Source of the DNA: Entophlyctis helioformis
Taxonomy: Eukaryota; Chytridiomycota; Chytridiomycetes; Chytridiales; Chytriomycetaceae
DNA length: 64,000 bases
Assembly (NCBI GenBank): GCA_025526915.1
Contig: JAHLKH010000018.1
Span: 1 to 64,000 of the forward strand
Direction of reading: 5' to 3'
Positions 23,402 through 37,534 of this stretch are shown in pieces. Numbering within the stretch: position 1 is the stretch's first letter; each line of letters begins with the position of its first letter. The notes beneath the pieces are model-generated. The model did not search any database. It was given only the letters and a program-made list of their open reading frames with translations, and was not told the origin of the DNA. Both the position numbers and the translations under genes were made by a program.

Positions 23402-24049
23402 TTATTGCTTTACGCAGCAGTATGCAAAGTATTCGAAAGCGCCTTGCGTCTTGCCAGTGAGCGTCTCAACCGTGACCTTAAACTCGGGGATCTCAAGGAA
23501 GCGCCGCCGGAAATGCGGCTGGGCAAACGTGATGTGGACAAACTTGCCGCCCGGCTTCAACGCAAGAGCGACCTGCTTGATGTACGACTGGATCTCGTCA
23601 CACAGATCTGCCGGCGGGTTCCACGGATCGTGCTTTCGAGTGAGCAGGGCGTCGAGCGTGCCCTTGTCCAAAGCGTACTCGAACGATCCAGCTGCAAAAG
23701 TGTCGTCCAGCTTGAAGATGTCAGCAACCACCCACGACACTCCTGCAAGGCCCGCGCAGCGCTTGGCCATCGTCTCGATGACGGCGCTGCTGTAGTCGAC
23801 ATTGACAATGTCTGTCCAGCCATGCTTGTGCATGTCCTCGGCGAGCCGGCTGTTTCCACACCCGAGATGGAGCACGCTTGCGCTCTTGTTGCACAATGCC
23901 GTCGTGAGAAAGCCGTCCAGGTCTTCAAAGCCCTTGAACCACTCAAAGGTAACCGTCTCGTCTTCCTGCTGGTACCGCTCCTCCCAGTAGTCGAGTGTCC
24001 CGTAGCGCTCGTTGTCCTCTGGCAGAACGTCAATGTTAGTTGAGTCCAT
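23402..24049 (-). CDS. Class I SAM methyltransferase, EEF1AKMT4-like
   Basis: Single-exon gene of about 215 residues from the Met at 24049 (MDSTNIDVLPED); an in-frame Met lies eight codons upstream. Motif I is SVLHLGCGNSRLAED, the acidic residue after strand 2 is in VNVDYSSAVI, and DKGTLDALL follows. The start (RYGTLDYWEERYQQE ... EWFKGFEDL) and the PHFRRRFLE motif match the N-terminal METTL13 domain and EEF1AKMT4, which methylate lysines of translation elongation factor eEF1A. The substrate is inferred from the family. The 3' flank faces the Zn2Cys6 gene. Confidence 0.85.
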   Translation of the reverse strand: MDSTNIDVLPEDNERYGTLDYWEERYQQEDETVTFEWFKGFEDLDGFLTTALCNKSASVLHLGCGNSRLAEDMHKHGWTDIVNVDYSSAVIETMAKRCAGLAGVSWVVADIFKLDDTFAAGSFEYALDKGTLDALLTRKHDPWNPPADLCDEIQSYIKQVALALKPGGKFVHITFAQPHFRRRFLEIPEFKVTVETLTGKTQGAFEYFAYCCVKQ

Positions 24050-24256
24050 GTTGCCTGCTTGTGGCCAGCGCATCGTACCATTACCGGTTAGATTCAGCAG
24101 CCTTCATGGACGACGAGTGCACCAGCGGACGGCGCACATCTGCGAGCATGCCACATCTCCTACCTGGACTGGAGGGGACCGGTTACGTTGAATGGTGTGA
24201 TAAAATCGATGCCGAAAAACCAGAATGGAATCCGGATCACGTGACAATCACATGAC

Positions 24257-24595
24257 TGGATGGCAGGCTCGACCACTGGACGTCCCGCATCTCCTGCATC
24301 TCAAGACCACCTTGACAGCCCGCAAGAGGACGGCATTCTCGTGCGCGGATTGTTGGCTGCGACTCTGCAGGCGAGGGTGGTCGGCACACGCTGTTTGATG
24401 GCATCAAGTCACGTGCAGGGCGTGACCAGCATTCCAAGCAGCCATCTCCCACACAGTTTTATTGAATCAGGATCCCCCCACGATCGACCAAACAAGCCGC
24501 TTTATTGTGGGTGGCATGCTCGCTGATGTGCGCCGCCGGCTGCTCGTCCATGCTGCCTGCTGACTCTTGGGGTGCTGGCACGATGCGCTGGCCAG
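24257..24595 (+). mobile_element. Decayed 3' fragment of a Fanzor element abutting the PIG-F start
   Basis: The left end (24257 on, GGCAGGCTCGACCACTGG) matches exon 17 of the intact fusion gene. Spacing from that block to the TCTGCAGG block is 110 nt in both copies. The internal deletion and the 3' module are the same as in the 20-kb copy, with only scattered substitutions between the two. The element ends at the PIG-F ATG (GCTGGCCAGATGG). A palindromic CACGTG lies within it, and another just upstream (24239). Confidence 0.78.
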
Positions 24596-25367
24596 ATGGA
24601 GATCTCTGAATTCGCATTAACCGCTGGCGCCGCTGCGGCTGCTTTTTGGGACCCGCTTGGATTCGGCCTGTTGGAAGCTCCGTTCAGCGGGCTGCTCCAG
24701 CTGGCCGCCATGTCGGTCGTCGGTCGCATTCTGGCCGCATGGATTCTTCAACCCCAGTTGCCTTCAAGCGGCGCTGGCTTTGCGGCTGGCTTGCTCGAGG
24801 TCAGCAAGAAGCCACACTATTGCTGCTTGCGTGGCTGAGATCCAACAAAAACACACTGACCTTGGCGCATTCAGACACTCGTTGGCATTCTAGCCAACAC
24901 AGCGCTCTTTGCTCTGCTGGGCATTGGCTTTGGAGCGCCACTCGAGTATGGATGTGCCTGACAGGGCTGCCAAGCAACTGCCGCTAACAAGTACATACCC
25001 ATCCTGCCACGACAGGTGGACAGATCTGACCCTGGCAGGATCGCTCTTTGTTGGTGCTCTGCTCCCGCCTTCATGCGCATTGACGCTCTATCGGATGGTC
25101 GCTTCCACGTCGAACCGAACAGCATCGCTGGCCAGATGGCCTCACTCCGCGGATGGCCGCATCAGCTTGAACGCTGGCGTCTGGCGGTTCGTCTTTGCGT
25201 TTGTCGGCGCGTGGATCGGCGCCTTTATCCTGCCTCTCGACTGGCAAAAAGACTACCAGAAGTACCCTTTGCCGCCGCTGTTTGGATTATTGGTGGGCCA
25301 AATGGCGTTCTTCATTGTCAACGCGGCGGCCCCTCGTCTGTTGCCCTCAAGCCTCGGGCTCGTGTAG
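24596..25367 (+). CDS. GPI-anchor synthesis protein PIG-F (Gpi11-like)
   Basis: PIG-F partners the ethanolamine-phosphate transferases that finish the GPI anchor in the ER. The ATG at 24596 starts MEISEFALTAGAAAAAFW; three or four exons encode a multi-helix membrane protein. Helices include LVGILANTALFALLGIGFG, LAGSLFVGALLPPS and a last exon with WRFVFAFVGAWIGAFILPLDW and DYQKYPLPPLFG. The GAW.GA..LPLDW core is the hallmark of the PIG-F family. The sequence ends SSLGLV at 25367 and overlaps the convergent FANCI gene by about 20 bp. The middle exon boundaries (24840-25140) were not fully settled. Confidence 0.85.
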
Positions 25368-28300
25368 GCGCACATGCTTCTTGTCCGTGTCGCTGTCCTC
25401 GCTCTCGCTGGCAATCTTTTGGACTTGGATCCGGAAATCGCGAGCCGTTGATCTCTGCCGGCATGCAAAGCCCGAATAAAAGTGGCCGTTATGGTCAGCA
25501 AGATGGTTGCAGCACCGAGTGAAAACATTGCACTCCATGACCACGCATGGACAAAGGAAGGAGCAGTCAGCTCGGATTACCTTGATGAAGCGCGCGAGGT
25601 TGGTCTGGTTGAAAGTGAGAGCGTCACAGTCGTTGATTGCAAAGGTGAGGCGGTTAGTTGGACCTCTTCAACTGCGAGAGGTTTAGTTTTCTGTCCAAGG
25701 GAGCAGTGGGCCCACCTTGCTTCTCTTGGTTAGCTTGATCAGGTGCCGTTCAAATTGCTCGACTTGGTAGACGAGGTTAGGCACCATTTTGGTGTCCTGT
25801 CCAAGCTGCTGTTTGGCACGCCCGCGCTTCTTCTTTTGCTGGACGGCCTCTCCATCACGCTGCTGCAGGTAAGTGATCAGGCTGTTGAAGCGGTGAGTCA
25901 TTTTGGTTGATGTCTCTTCGACCAGGAGCATAAACGTGGCCGAGAGTGGAACGCTGGGAGCGGCATCTCGAAGTTTCTGGTCCCCCATCGTCAGTCACGA
26001 CCCCCTGACTTTAAGATGGCCAGGCTTGCACGCGGACACGCGCTTGCACTTACTGCCTTTGACACAATTGTGAACAGACGATAGACTCGCCCGATGCACT
26101 TGAGCAGAGCTTCGGACACATTCGATGGCACGCATGCATCTGCAAGCTCGCAAACCATATCGGCTGCCCGCATCAGACGGCGCATCAGACGATCCTCAAC
26201 GGTAGAGACGCCTCCCTCAAACCCAGACGCAATGGATGCAACATGGATAAGGCACCACTCGATGTGCTCGAGGGACTCTTCCAAGAAGTTGAGCATGCAC
26301 AATGCAGACGAAGCAGCACTGCAAAGCGCGTTCATCAGCACTGGTGTACAGCGGTGCTGGATGTGAGCATCAAGCACATTGCTTCAAAAGCTTACGTTTG
26401 CTGGCAGATGATGGGGTACTGAAGCTCTTGGGCATCAGGATCGTCTTCAGCAATGATGCGACCAAACTGAATGGCAACCTCTGCCGCAAGGACTTGCAAC
26501 TGTGAGGCGCACGGGCTTGCTCAGCGATCGGATCGCACGAAACACGTCATCACAAGTGTCATGCAATGCGCACTCTCCTTACCGTTACAGAGTCATCTTC
26601 AAGGCACACCGAATGGAGGAAGAGATCAAAGACCTCTTTGATGGTGGGCACATCAACTATGGATTGCTGGAAAACGTCGTTTACGAGCCAAGTCTTGACG
26701 GTCGGGCCATTCAAAGTAAGCTGCTTCAGGACCGATGCAACGCACGAGAATACAGCAAGGGCTTGCTTTGTGTACGCCGATTGCCCAAACAGCGATCGCA
26801 GCGGGATCTGTGGATAAACGTTGCAGCAGTTGAGCGTTTGGTCATCGGCCAGCGTTCCGTCATCATGGCTGAAGCTTGAAAGCACATACCTGCAATGCCC
26901 CAATGATTTTGGCTGCGACAATCTCCATTTCGGCAGGGTCTGCAACGACGCAGCCCCGAGCCGCACTTTGTGGATTCAGAGCTTGAAGGCTGACATCCAA
27001 CCCCAACACCGACATGAACCATTCGAGATAACGCGGCTCAAAGTTGTCCTTGATCAGTCCGTGGCACTTTTCAAAGCATTCAAAGGCGAGTGCAAACAGT
27101 TTCTGGCAAGGTGTGCGCATGTATGTCAGACAGAGTCATGCTCTGAGCAGCACAAGCACATCCGACGCTGCCCACCTTGTCATAGTGCAGCTCCTGAACT
27201 GGGCGAGCCATGAATGATTTGAAGATGGTCTGGCCGATGCTTTGGCAGTCGATGAAGACGGACACAGAAACCAATTGAGACTCCTTTGCAAGCTGATCTC
27301 GTGTTGCCAGCCGCCCACGATTCCCATGCATTGGTCCATTCCACCCAGTGGATTACCGCAATTAATGGCCGCATGCTCAAAGTCAGCGCCAATGCTGCAA
27401 CAAGGCTGGCGTCAGGCGCAATCACGGTATGGCACTTGCATGTGTAAGCCTGGCACCGGCCGCCGACAACAAAAACTGGCCCATTTCACCATCGGGCTGG
27501 CCGTCATTCTGAAAGACATTGCAGATGATCGGAGCACAGACTTCCAAAGTGATCACTGAGATACCAGCTGCGCGTCGATCGCGCAGCATCATCTTGCCTT
27601 TGGCTTGCACATCTTTCATGGCCAGCTTGAGTTCTTGAAGCCGCTTAAACAAGGATACGGCAAAGTCGCCCCACTCCTTCGACCCGTCGCCGTGAAGGAA
27701 GCAATGACCCAGCATAGCCTTGTTGCCATGGTCAGAGCAGCCACCTGGTCAGTCTGAATCTCCCCCTTCAAGCGACTCGCCATGAGAGAAAAGGTCTCAC
27801 CTCGTATATGCCAATGACAAGCTGCAATTGCAACTGCAATCGCTCGAGATGCTGCACCTCTGTGTCGCCCCCTTCGTGAGTTGGTTCAAGCGAAACGAGG
27901 TCACCAACATGAAGCTTGGTGTACGCGCCAATCACACGCAGCAGCTTTTCGGTAATGCGGTGGTGCTCGGATTGCACTGTTCCAGAGGTGCCGGTCTTGG
28001 ACAGAACAAGGCTGCACGCATGGAAAAGCACTCCGAGAGGCTCTAGCGTACATGCAAACCCCCATAAACCGGTGGCATGTTAGCGACGATCCATGCCCGT
28101 AACCTTGCGTGTGAGCATGGCGTACCTAGCGGCTCGCTTCCGCCGCCTGGTTTGCGTGCCGAGCACATTTCAAGATGCAGACCATCTGCGTTGGAGTCGA
28201 TGTACTGGTCCAGCTAAGAGGAGGCAACCGTGAGTTTTTAGCAAAACGGACGGTCGAATGGGCGTGTGCGGCTTTCGAGCGATGCTTGCTCACCTGCATC

Positions 28301-31300
28301 CACAGGATGCTCAGAATGGTCTCGCACAGAGACGCGTTTGTGCTTGTCAGTCCGAGGAGGCCGTCATACAGTCTCTCGCGCACTTCATATTGCTGCGACA
28401 GGAAGCGGCGAAGATAACCTGGCGAACGCATACATACACATGGCATATTCCACCGTGCAAGCAAGGCGATTGCACGTTGGGTGCAGTGAGTATGCATGGC
28501 ACAGAAGAGCCGGGCAGGCAGATGACACAACACACCAATAATCTCTCGGCTTGGATGGTCATCTCTGGTGCCGGGGGCAGTGTGTGTGCTTGCACCCGCC
28601 TCATGCACCTCTGGCAGACCCATTTGGCCCAGCAGCGCAAACAGCCCGCAGAGAGCAACGTCTCTGACTGCCAGCTCCCTATAGAATGTATCGATGCGTT
28701 ACATGGATGCTGTTGACTGACCGCGGCGTTCACGCATTGACCATGGCAGACACGCACCTTTGGAACGAGCCTTTGCGAAGCACCAGCATTGCTGCATCAA
28801 ACAACGAAGACTCGCGGGCAATGAATGGCGACAATGCAGCGAGAAAACGCTTGCTTACGGCCACTGGCATGGCGAAGACGTTGCCGAGAAACTCTTTGAT
28901 CTATCAAACAGAGTGCAGTATTCGCATGCATGTCCTTAGTTCACATGCATCCTGTGAGTCCATTACAAGAGATGCCAGGCTGCTTGGTGATTACCAGTGC
29001 AGTGTGCAGAGACAGCTGCACGCCAGTTCCAGCGCAAAGAGCCTCCAGGATGTGCACCGCGTGGGTTGACGCGTCCGACTTGAACAGCATGCGGTCAAAG
29101 AGCGTATCAAGCACAGCACGCTGCATGTACGGATGCAACTAGAGTGATGTAAAGATGATGGATGAGCGAGACGGGGTTGGATGGAGAGCATCAACAGCAA
29201 ACACGCAGCAAACACGCAGCAGACAGTACCTTGAAAACAGCGATGAAGATGCTCTGGGCAATTTCAATCCTGCACATGCCATTGAGTTGGTGAGTGGCAT
29301 GCAAACAACACGTCGCTGTTCACATAAACCGTTACTTTCTGTGCTGGATGGGGTCTACTCGTTTCTTGCTCGTGCCGTTGGTCGTGTCGATCAAGTGGCA
29401 GGCAAGGCGCAGCATCCCGGTAACAATCTGGTCCGTGATACCGAACTCGCCAAACGCCAGCGGGTCAATGAGCGACATGAGCTGATCATCCAAACACTGA
29501 AAGTGCTGCTGAAGTTTCTCTGAATGTTCCATTCCGGCAAGCAGCAGCAGCCGCAGCAGCACGAATCGGCAATGTAGGGATTATTAGCCTCTGCAACCAA
29601 CACTCGAGATTCGCATTCTTGCATACCAGAAAGCCAAGCAATGCTCTTTGTTCTTTCAAACGCTTCGAGCCATGTCTTTACAGAGGCTGATATCAGGTCA
29701 AGAACCTAGCGCAAAGTGCCATACCCATGGATAAGCGATAAGGTGGCGACATTGACGATCGCGTTGCAGAGCAAAGAAAACGAAACCTTACCGTGGCTTC
29801 AAAGCGGGGTACTTGAGTGGCGAGTAGCAGGATGGCCAGATTGCAATCTGCAAGAAGACGCGTGTAATCCTCACGGATCCATTTAACAAAGTCCAAACAG
29901 AGTGCCTTGATAGCCAACGGCAATACATCGCATCGCGACAAGCATGTTAGCAGCTGCGCTTGCAGGCGATTGCCGAGATTCAATGTGTATCACATCGATG
30001 CGACTTGCTGTGCATATGCAGGATCAGACACACCTGATCGTGCCGCACAGCAAACGAAACGTTTGTCAGAATAGTCGCTCTGATGCGACGCTTGAGGACA
30101 GTCTGCTCGTCATCAGCCCTGATCGCCGATTGTGTCAGCCTTCAATGCGTGCTTTTTCATGTGCTCGTGCGCGGCAATGCATCGTATTCACATTGAGTGG
30201 CATGCCCAGGTATTCAGCGCCTTGGAGATGCCAGCGAGAACCGCACACTTTCCGCCCTGTTCAGCGTCGAAAACGCAGCACGACATGGTGAGCAGGTGCC
30301 GAGCAACGCCATAATGAGAGATTCATAATGAGTGTCAAGCGATGGCCAGCTCCAACCTTTTTCGAGAGTAGGATAAGGGTATGCGCCAGTTTGGGCTTGT
30401 CTTCGTCTGGTACAATTTCAAAGGAGCTGGACTCGCAAGCAGAGCACCAGTTAGCAAGGAGGTCATGCGAGCCACATGGGCCAGATGCACTGACTGGCAG
30501 TGGCAAACGTGCACGGAGCGATGACATACTGAAGAGCCTTTGTTGCGAGCATGTTTACGTGCGATTCCTTCAGCTCGAGATCCGTAAGGGCAGACACAAT
30601 GTGCAGAGCCTGCATTCGACGCAGGAGCTAGGCGTTATGAGGCCAATCTTGGACAACGTAGACACATGGCAAGAAGGAGAACGTACTGTACTTGGCGACC
30701 ACTGTGCTGCGAGGATGCGAGAGATGAAGGCCGACTTGCATTCGGCTCCGGAGAGGACGCGTTGACGGTCAGTTTGTGCGTTGTCGGTGCTCAATGCAGC
30801 ACTGTCGGCTTCTGGTTCCTCGAGTTCTTGGCCGGACTTGGTTGAGAGGGTCAGTTTGTGGACCTGCCCAATGGCCGAAAGCATTGCGGCCATGATCTGC
30901 TTATGCATCCAGCAGGGATCCAGCGACGTCTGTGTTAAATGGCTGCTGTCCACTACAATGGCACACAGCCCATCTGTGACCAACCTCAAAAGCCTTGGCG
31001 GGCAAATGCTTGCCAGACTGCATGGCAGACACGATCCGAGACAGCCCATGGATGACAGCATCCAGCGGGACCTTGTGCATCTGCGGGACATGTGATCCAA
31101 CAAGACTCGTATGTTCAGTTGAGGATTTCTGACAATGCACGCTCACGAGGATTGCTAGGTGAGTGGTGCACATCACTCGCCTTGGACAGCAAGCTGCTGG
31201 ACATGGATGCCAGCACGGTATTGTCCAGCGATGGGCGATCGGCTTGCACGGCCATTACGTCAAGCAAGAGCTGCAGAAGCATGCCGTTGGTGTCCTCTGA

Positions 31301-31664
31301 ATCCACTGGCAGTGATACAGATCGTCAGCAAGCAAAGCGTTGGAGATGGCCCATGCGCAGCCAAACGCTCACCATGGACAAGAGCAGCGAACGCCTCGCA
31401 AGCCATGTCAGCGTCGCCCGACTGCGCAGCACCCTTGTCTCCAGTCAAGGCCGCCATCAGACTGTCTCTCAGCTTTGCAATGCACCACCGTTGTTGCGCC
31501 GAGTAAGCAAGCATGCCCCTCGGCTTGGAGTTGCACAGTGCTGACGCTGGGCATGAACCAACCTGGCCAGTGGAGACGGATGCAACAATACTCGCAGTCT
31601 TCTGGCTGGCCTCGCGGTCGTGCCTGGCCGACTGAAGCTGCACCAACGCTTCTCTGCCATCCAT
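25347..31664 (-). CDS. FANCI: Fanconi anaemia protein FANCI
   Basis: FANCI pairs with FANCD2 on DNA and is monoubiquitinated during interstrand crosslink repair. The C-terminal part is diagnostic: VPNLVYQVEQFERHLIKL then TKRSK, an intron, then RSTARDFRIQVQKIASE and an acidic, Lys-containing tail, which match the [20 protein letters not shown] and STSRDFKI region of animal FANCI. Upstream are many helical exons (for example 29983-29800, 27710-27430, 26966-26560), as expected for this solenoid. The start at 31664 (MDGREALVQLQS) is the first Met of the exon carrying LRDSLMAAL. There are well over a dozen introns and I did not resolve all exons. The gene is lost in most yeasts and moulds, so its presence points to an early-diverging lineage. 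A Fanzor coding fragment lies just upstream. Confidence 0.8.
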
Positions 31665-31754
31665 TTGTGGTCTGTCCGAACGCCGAGCGATCTGGACAGA
31701 CCGAGTGTCGAGCGGCCATGCTCATGCACGTGACGTGACGAATGACTTGTGGTT

Positions 31755-31855
31755 GCTTTGATGCGTCCGAGTGGCTTGATCGCTGCCGTCTGGCGAGTGC
31801 CTCAAGGAGAGCGGTCGTTGTCCATGGAACAGATGCCACAGTGCGGCCATTCCCG
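31755..31855 (-). mobile_element. Short Fanzor C-terminal fragment upstream of FANCI
   Basis: On the minus strand it reads GMAALWHLFHGQRPLSLRH, matching GMVALWHLLFGHRPLYLTH of the intact gene just after its RuvC-III motif; the DNA matches as well (for example CAGATGCCACAGTGCGGCCA against CAGATGCCATAGTGCGACCA on the plus strand). No 3' hairpin module was recognised. It has the same orientation as FANCI and lies about 90 bp upstream of its start. Confidence 0.6.
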
Positions 31856-31942
31856 CCATGAAAAGCACTTTATTCGAGTCTTGAGATGGCTGGTTGCACC
31901 TGGGGGCTGCATCTGGCCGCCTGAACGGACCGCCACATACGG

Positions 31943-32444
31943 CTACTTGTGAGGAGCTGCGCCGTAGCTCACCTTGACGCTTTTGCCGTTGCTCTGTGCC
32001 CAGTCTGCCTTGATCTGAAAAGGGAGCGTCAGCGTCGCCCAGCCAGAATCATTGGGGGGCATGCATCAGTGCCCCATCACACCAGACCCAAGCGCCAGCT
32101 GCCTTGCCTTTGTCTCGTGGCTCTGGACAACCGCTGCGCGCAGCTCTGTCCAGCACGTGTGAGAAGCGCTGCATACAGCGACCCGAGAGGCGTTGCATAT
32201 AGCGACCCGAGAGGCGTTGCATACCGGACAATGCCTGCTGCTCCTTGACAGTCTGGTCCGTGACCGTCAGCTGCTTGCCCCAGCGCTGGTCCTTTTCAGT
32301 GACAGAGTTGACAAAGTCTGGATCGGTGTCCCAGTCGTCGCCGCCAGCATCGTCGCCGCCGCCAGAACAGCGGCCGGCCGCACCGTCTTTCGATGCCATC
32401 TTCTTCAGAACATCGCTTTCCACCGTCGCCGTCGACTTCCACAT
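31943..32444 (-). CDS. Small cortactin-like acidic protein
   Basis: Exon 1 starts [15 protein letters not shown] and contains [20 protein letters not shown], close to the N-terminal [20 protein letters not shown] of animal cortactin/HS1. In cortactin the DDW motif binds the Arp2/3 complex, so a role in branched actin is plausible. An intron near 32240-32010 carries 22-bp tandem repeats. The last exon encodes [19 protein letters not shown] and ends PHK. The product would be only about 100 residues, with no cortactin repeats and no SH3 domain. The last-exon assignment is less certain than exon 1. Confidence 0.62.
32165..32226 (-). repeat. 22-bp tandem repeat
   Basis: Units of GCGACCCGAGAGGCGTTGCATA repeat about two and a half times, with a partial first unit. 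They lie within or at the edge of the intron of the cortactin-like gene. Confidence 0.8.
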
Positions 32445-32621
32445 TGCGGCTGAGACAGGATAAGAAAGCGTGGAAACGCCGCGGACGCGTCAACACCCGC
32501 GTTGGCGCGTTGGTGCCACCACCCTCCTCGACGTGTCGTTGACGGGTGGCATTCACCTGCCCCTGCGTGTTGACAGCATTTCCGGCTTTACCATATCTCG
32601 GCAACACAGACCAGTACCAGC

Positions 32622-33855
32622 ATGCTTGCTTGGGCAAAGAACCGCCAGCGACGTCGCATCGTGGACAGCGTCGCTCCGCTTCCAGAGACCCCAACCGTGC
32701 AGGACATCTATACTGCTCTCAACATCAAAGTCAAGCACCCGCCTCCCCTCAACGAAGGACTGCCCCTGTCTCTGTTCCAACATGCCCTCTCGGCAAGCCA
32801 ACGCGCCATCGAGCAGTTTAAACGTTCGAGTCGAGCCGACCAGACCAGCCATGCCTTTCGGTGGCGCCACGAGCTCGTGCATCGGGCACAGCGGATGCTG
32901 CTCCAGTGCATGTACTACGTCGCCCACAGCCTTGGCGACGCTGTCATGCTGTCCCGTGACTACCGAAACCGTCTTGCTCCCGGCGACCACGCCGAGCTTG
33001 GCGGCACGTACTCGGAGCGCATTCTGTTCACTGCACAAGCACTGTCGCGGGGCTTCCAAGTCAGAAGCATCTGCGAGTTGCAGGCATTTCACATGCTCGA
33101 GTCTGCAAATGTGCTAAAGTCGGCGTACCACACGGCCATTGCAGCCTTTTACTCTCGCACTTGCTGGTCGATTCTGCCTCCGTACGACGATCTGGCACCT
33201 GTTCTCCGGGACTTTGAGCTGGCATGGGTGAACTTTGAGGAGCGAGCGACTGCCGCGCTGTTTGAGGCGGACTATGGTGGAATGCCAGAGATTGAGGACG
33301 ACACGGACCTCGTCTTTGTGAGTTTGCATGCACCGAGTGGCATACTCTGGCATTTAGCATGCCCTGTGTCATGCGGCATGCCTGCATGCACGCATCGAAT
33401 GACACTGACCGCATCGCTGCCACCTGATGGAACAGATCCAGATGAAAGAGGCCACTGACCATGGGGTTCGCGGTGGCGTCATCAGCATCGAGCAGCTGCA
33501 GGAGTCTGACCCGAGCGTGTTGGTTGGCATCCCAAGACTCACCATCATCTGTGCTCTGCGCCACCAACGCGGATCCAGTTTGTTCGAAGGGCTCTGCGAC
33601 GACTTTCGCTGGTTCAAGCGCCACGCAGCCATCATCAAGGAGCTCCGCGACTCGATACAGAGCATGTCCGCTGCGACTGTGCGCGATCTCGAACTGCAGT
33701 GTGTCGGCAGCACTGCCGAGTCAGGCGAGTTGGACGAGACGCTGCAGCACGCCTTCCGGCTCGTTTGCCAGATCGCAGACGAGCTGCAGACTGGCAGTCG
33801 TGCCAAAGAAATCGTGAGAGTGCTGGCGCACATATCCGAGTTATACAATTCGTGA
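32622..33855 (+). CDS. LST2/ZFYVE28-like protein without a FYVE domain
   Basis: Two exons, 32622-33317 and 33436-33855, joined by an intron with a GTGAGT donor and AACAG acceptor, give about 371 residues. The C-terminal half matches animal LST2: DFELAWVNFEERATAALFE, then VISIEQLQESDPSVLVGIPR and LTIICALRH. The N-terminal half, with ALSASQRAIEQFKRS and FRWRHELVHRAQRMLLQCMY, fits its helical N-terminal domain. Animal LST2 adds a C-terminal FYVE zinc finger and acts in endosomal receptor sorting; here the protein ends ISELYNS with no FYVE. The cellular role in this organism is inference. Confidence 0.75.
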
Positions 33856-34057
33856 TTGCGTCCGACTCTGCTGCTTCATGATAAACAAAAAGTCGACGAG
33901 CTGCATATAATCAACGGCATGTTCATTCATACAATCGTGCACACCAGCAGTGTGAGAGCGAATGACGCGCGGCGGACAGGGTGGAGGAGGATGCAAGGCA
34001 GGGCGGGATTTGCAGCATGTGTGCCAGGAATATGGATGGGCGGAGACGTGTCCCAGA

Positions 34058-36117
<2,060 letters not shown>

Positions 36118-37534
36118 TTTTTTTCTTTGTGGGTTTGCGGGGAAGTGCGGCTCGCAACATTGCAACGTCGTGCATCGGCCGGCCCCTGTCTTGGCGGCTT
36201 GGCGGGCTGCAGCCCCATCCAGCAGCGATCGCAGCAACCCTCGCGAGGCTTCCGAGGCGTCCAGCAGTGCTGGTGCAGGAGCAGGTGCGGGCATTGCCCC
36301 TGTCCCAGCCGTCGATCGTGCTTCAAATGGCGGGCTCGATCGGCAGCCAGCAGCCAGCAGTCAGCAGTCAGCTGTCAGCAGTCAGCTGTCAGCAGTAGGC
36401 AGCCAGCAGCCAGCAGTCGGCCAGCGCGAGTGCCAGAAGCAGGAGCAGGAGCAGTGGGCCATGTTGAACTGCTCTGCTGCAACGAGCACGAGCCCAAAGA
36501 GCACCTCTGCACGAAGCACACGACCGCGTTCTCGCGACTCGCGACTCCAGCGAGGTTTTCCCGTTCCGTCGCTGCGGACACTTCAATTTGCCCGACGTGC
36601 GTGTGTTCGTGCGTGCGTGCCTGCGTGCCTGCGACTTGCACGCCTGCCGTCCAGGCTGCCGCTGCCACCGGCTGCATTGGCACCGACCGCAATCCCCCAG
36701 AGACTGACCTGGCCTCTCTGGCCCCTGTCTGGCCCGTCCTGTCTGACCCGCCTTGTCTGGCCTCCCTCCGTCTCTCCCAGCCACCCGACCACGGACTGGA
36801 CAGCTGCCACGGCCCCTTCAGGTACCAACAACAAACGCCTCCTCCACGACGACCAACATGGCGTCGTCGCCGAAACCACGCTCAGCCAGCCAAGGCAGGT
36901 GCCTGCCCCTGTGCCTGCCTCTGTGTCTGTGCCAATGCCAATGCCTTTGCCTCTGCATGTGCATGTGCATGTGCATGTGCATGCGTCTGTGACCAATGGC
37001 CTGCACCTTCCAAGCCGCCTGCAGCGTCTCTTGGTGCCTTGAGACCCATGGATGCAATCGTCGCCTCAGACCGTCGGCTCGGCGGTATGCCAACATGGAT
37101 GGCTGGATGCATGCATGCATGGACGGCCAAGTCCTGCCGGCCCAAGCCTCAGACAGCCTCATGCACGGCTCCGCCATTCTGTCCCTGCTCCTCTCGCTGC
37201 TGGTGCATCATGCTGCCCTGCAGCGCAGCATCGAGCCTGCAGTCGACATGGGATTGGATCGCTTTGCATGATCTTATGTGGCTACTCCTCTCTGCGCTGC
37301 ATTCGTGGCCTGCAGACGAGCGTTGGTCTGGCACCGTCTTCTTGCCGTCTGCATGTGGATTATCCCGTAAGCCTGACTGACGCCCCAACTGATCGCCTGT
37401 CTGTCGCGCATCTGCCCATGCTGCAAGTGCAGCCAGGACAGTTGCAAAGCTACGATCCTCGGCAGCACGCACACCCTCGCCACAATCGTCTGGACATGTT
37501 GATGCCCCAACTGCAAGCGTCACGGCCTCTGCCG
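36118..37534. other. Long gap without a supported gene; low-complexity GC-rich DNA
   Basis: The region lies upstream of both Ran (minus) and VMP1 (plus). It contains CAGCCAGCAGTCAGC-type repeats at 36347-36420, (GTGC/CTGC)n near 36600-36650, a (TGTGCA)n run at 36955-36985 and GATGGATGCATGCATGCATG at 37098-37120. A possible first VMP1 exon starts at ATG 36858 (MASSPKPRSASQ). Long open frames on both strands here are Pro/Ala/Arg/Cys-rich and look non-coding. Confidence 0.6.
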
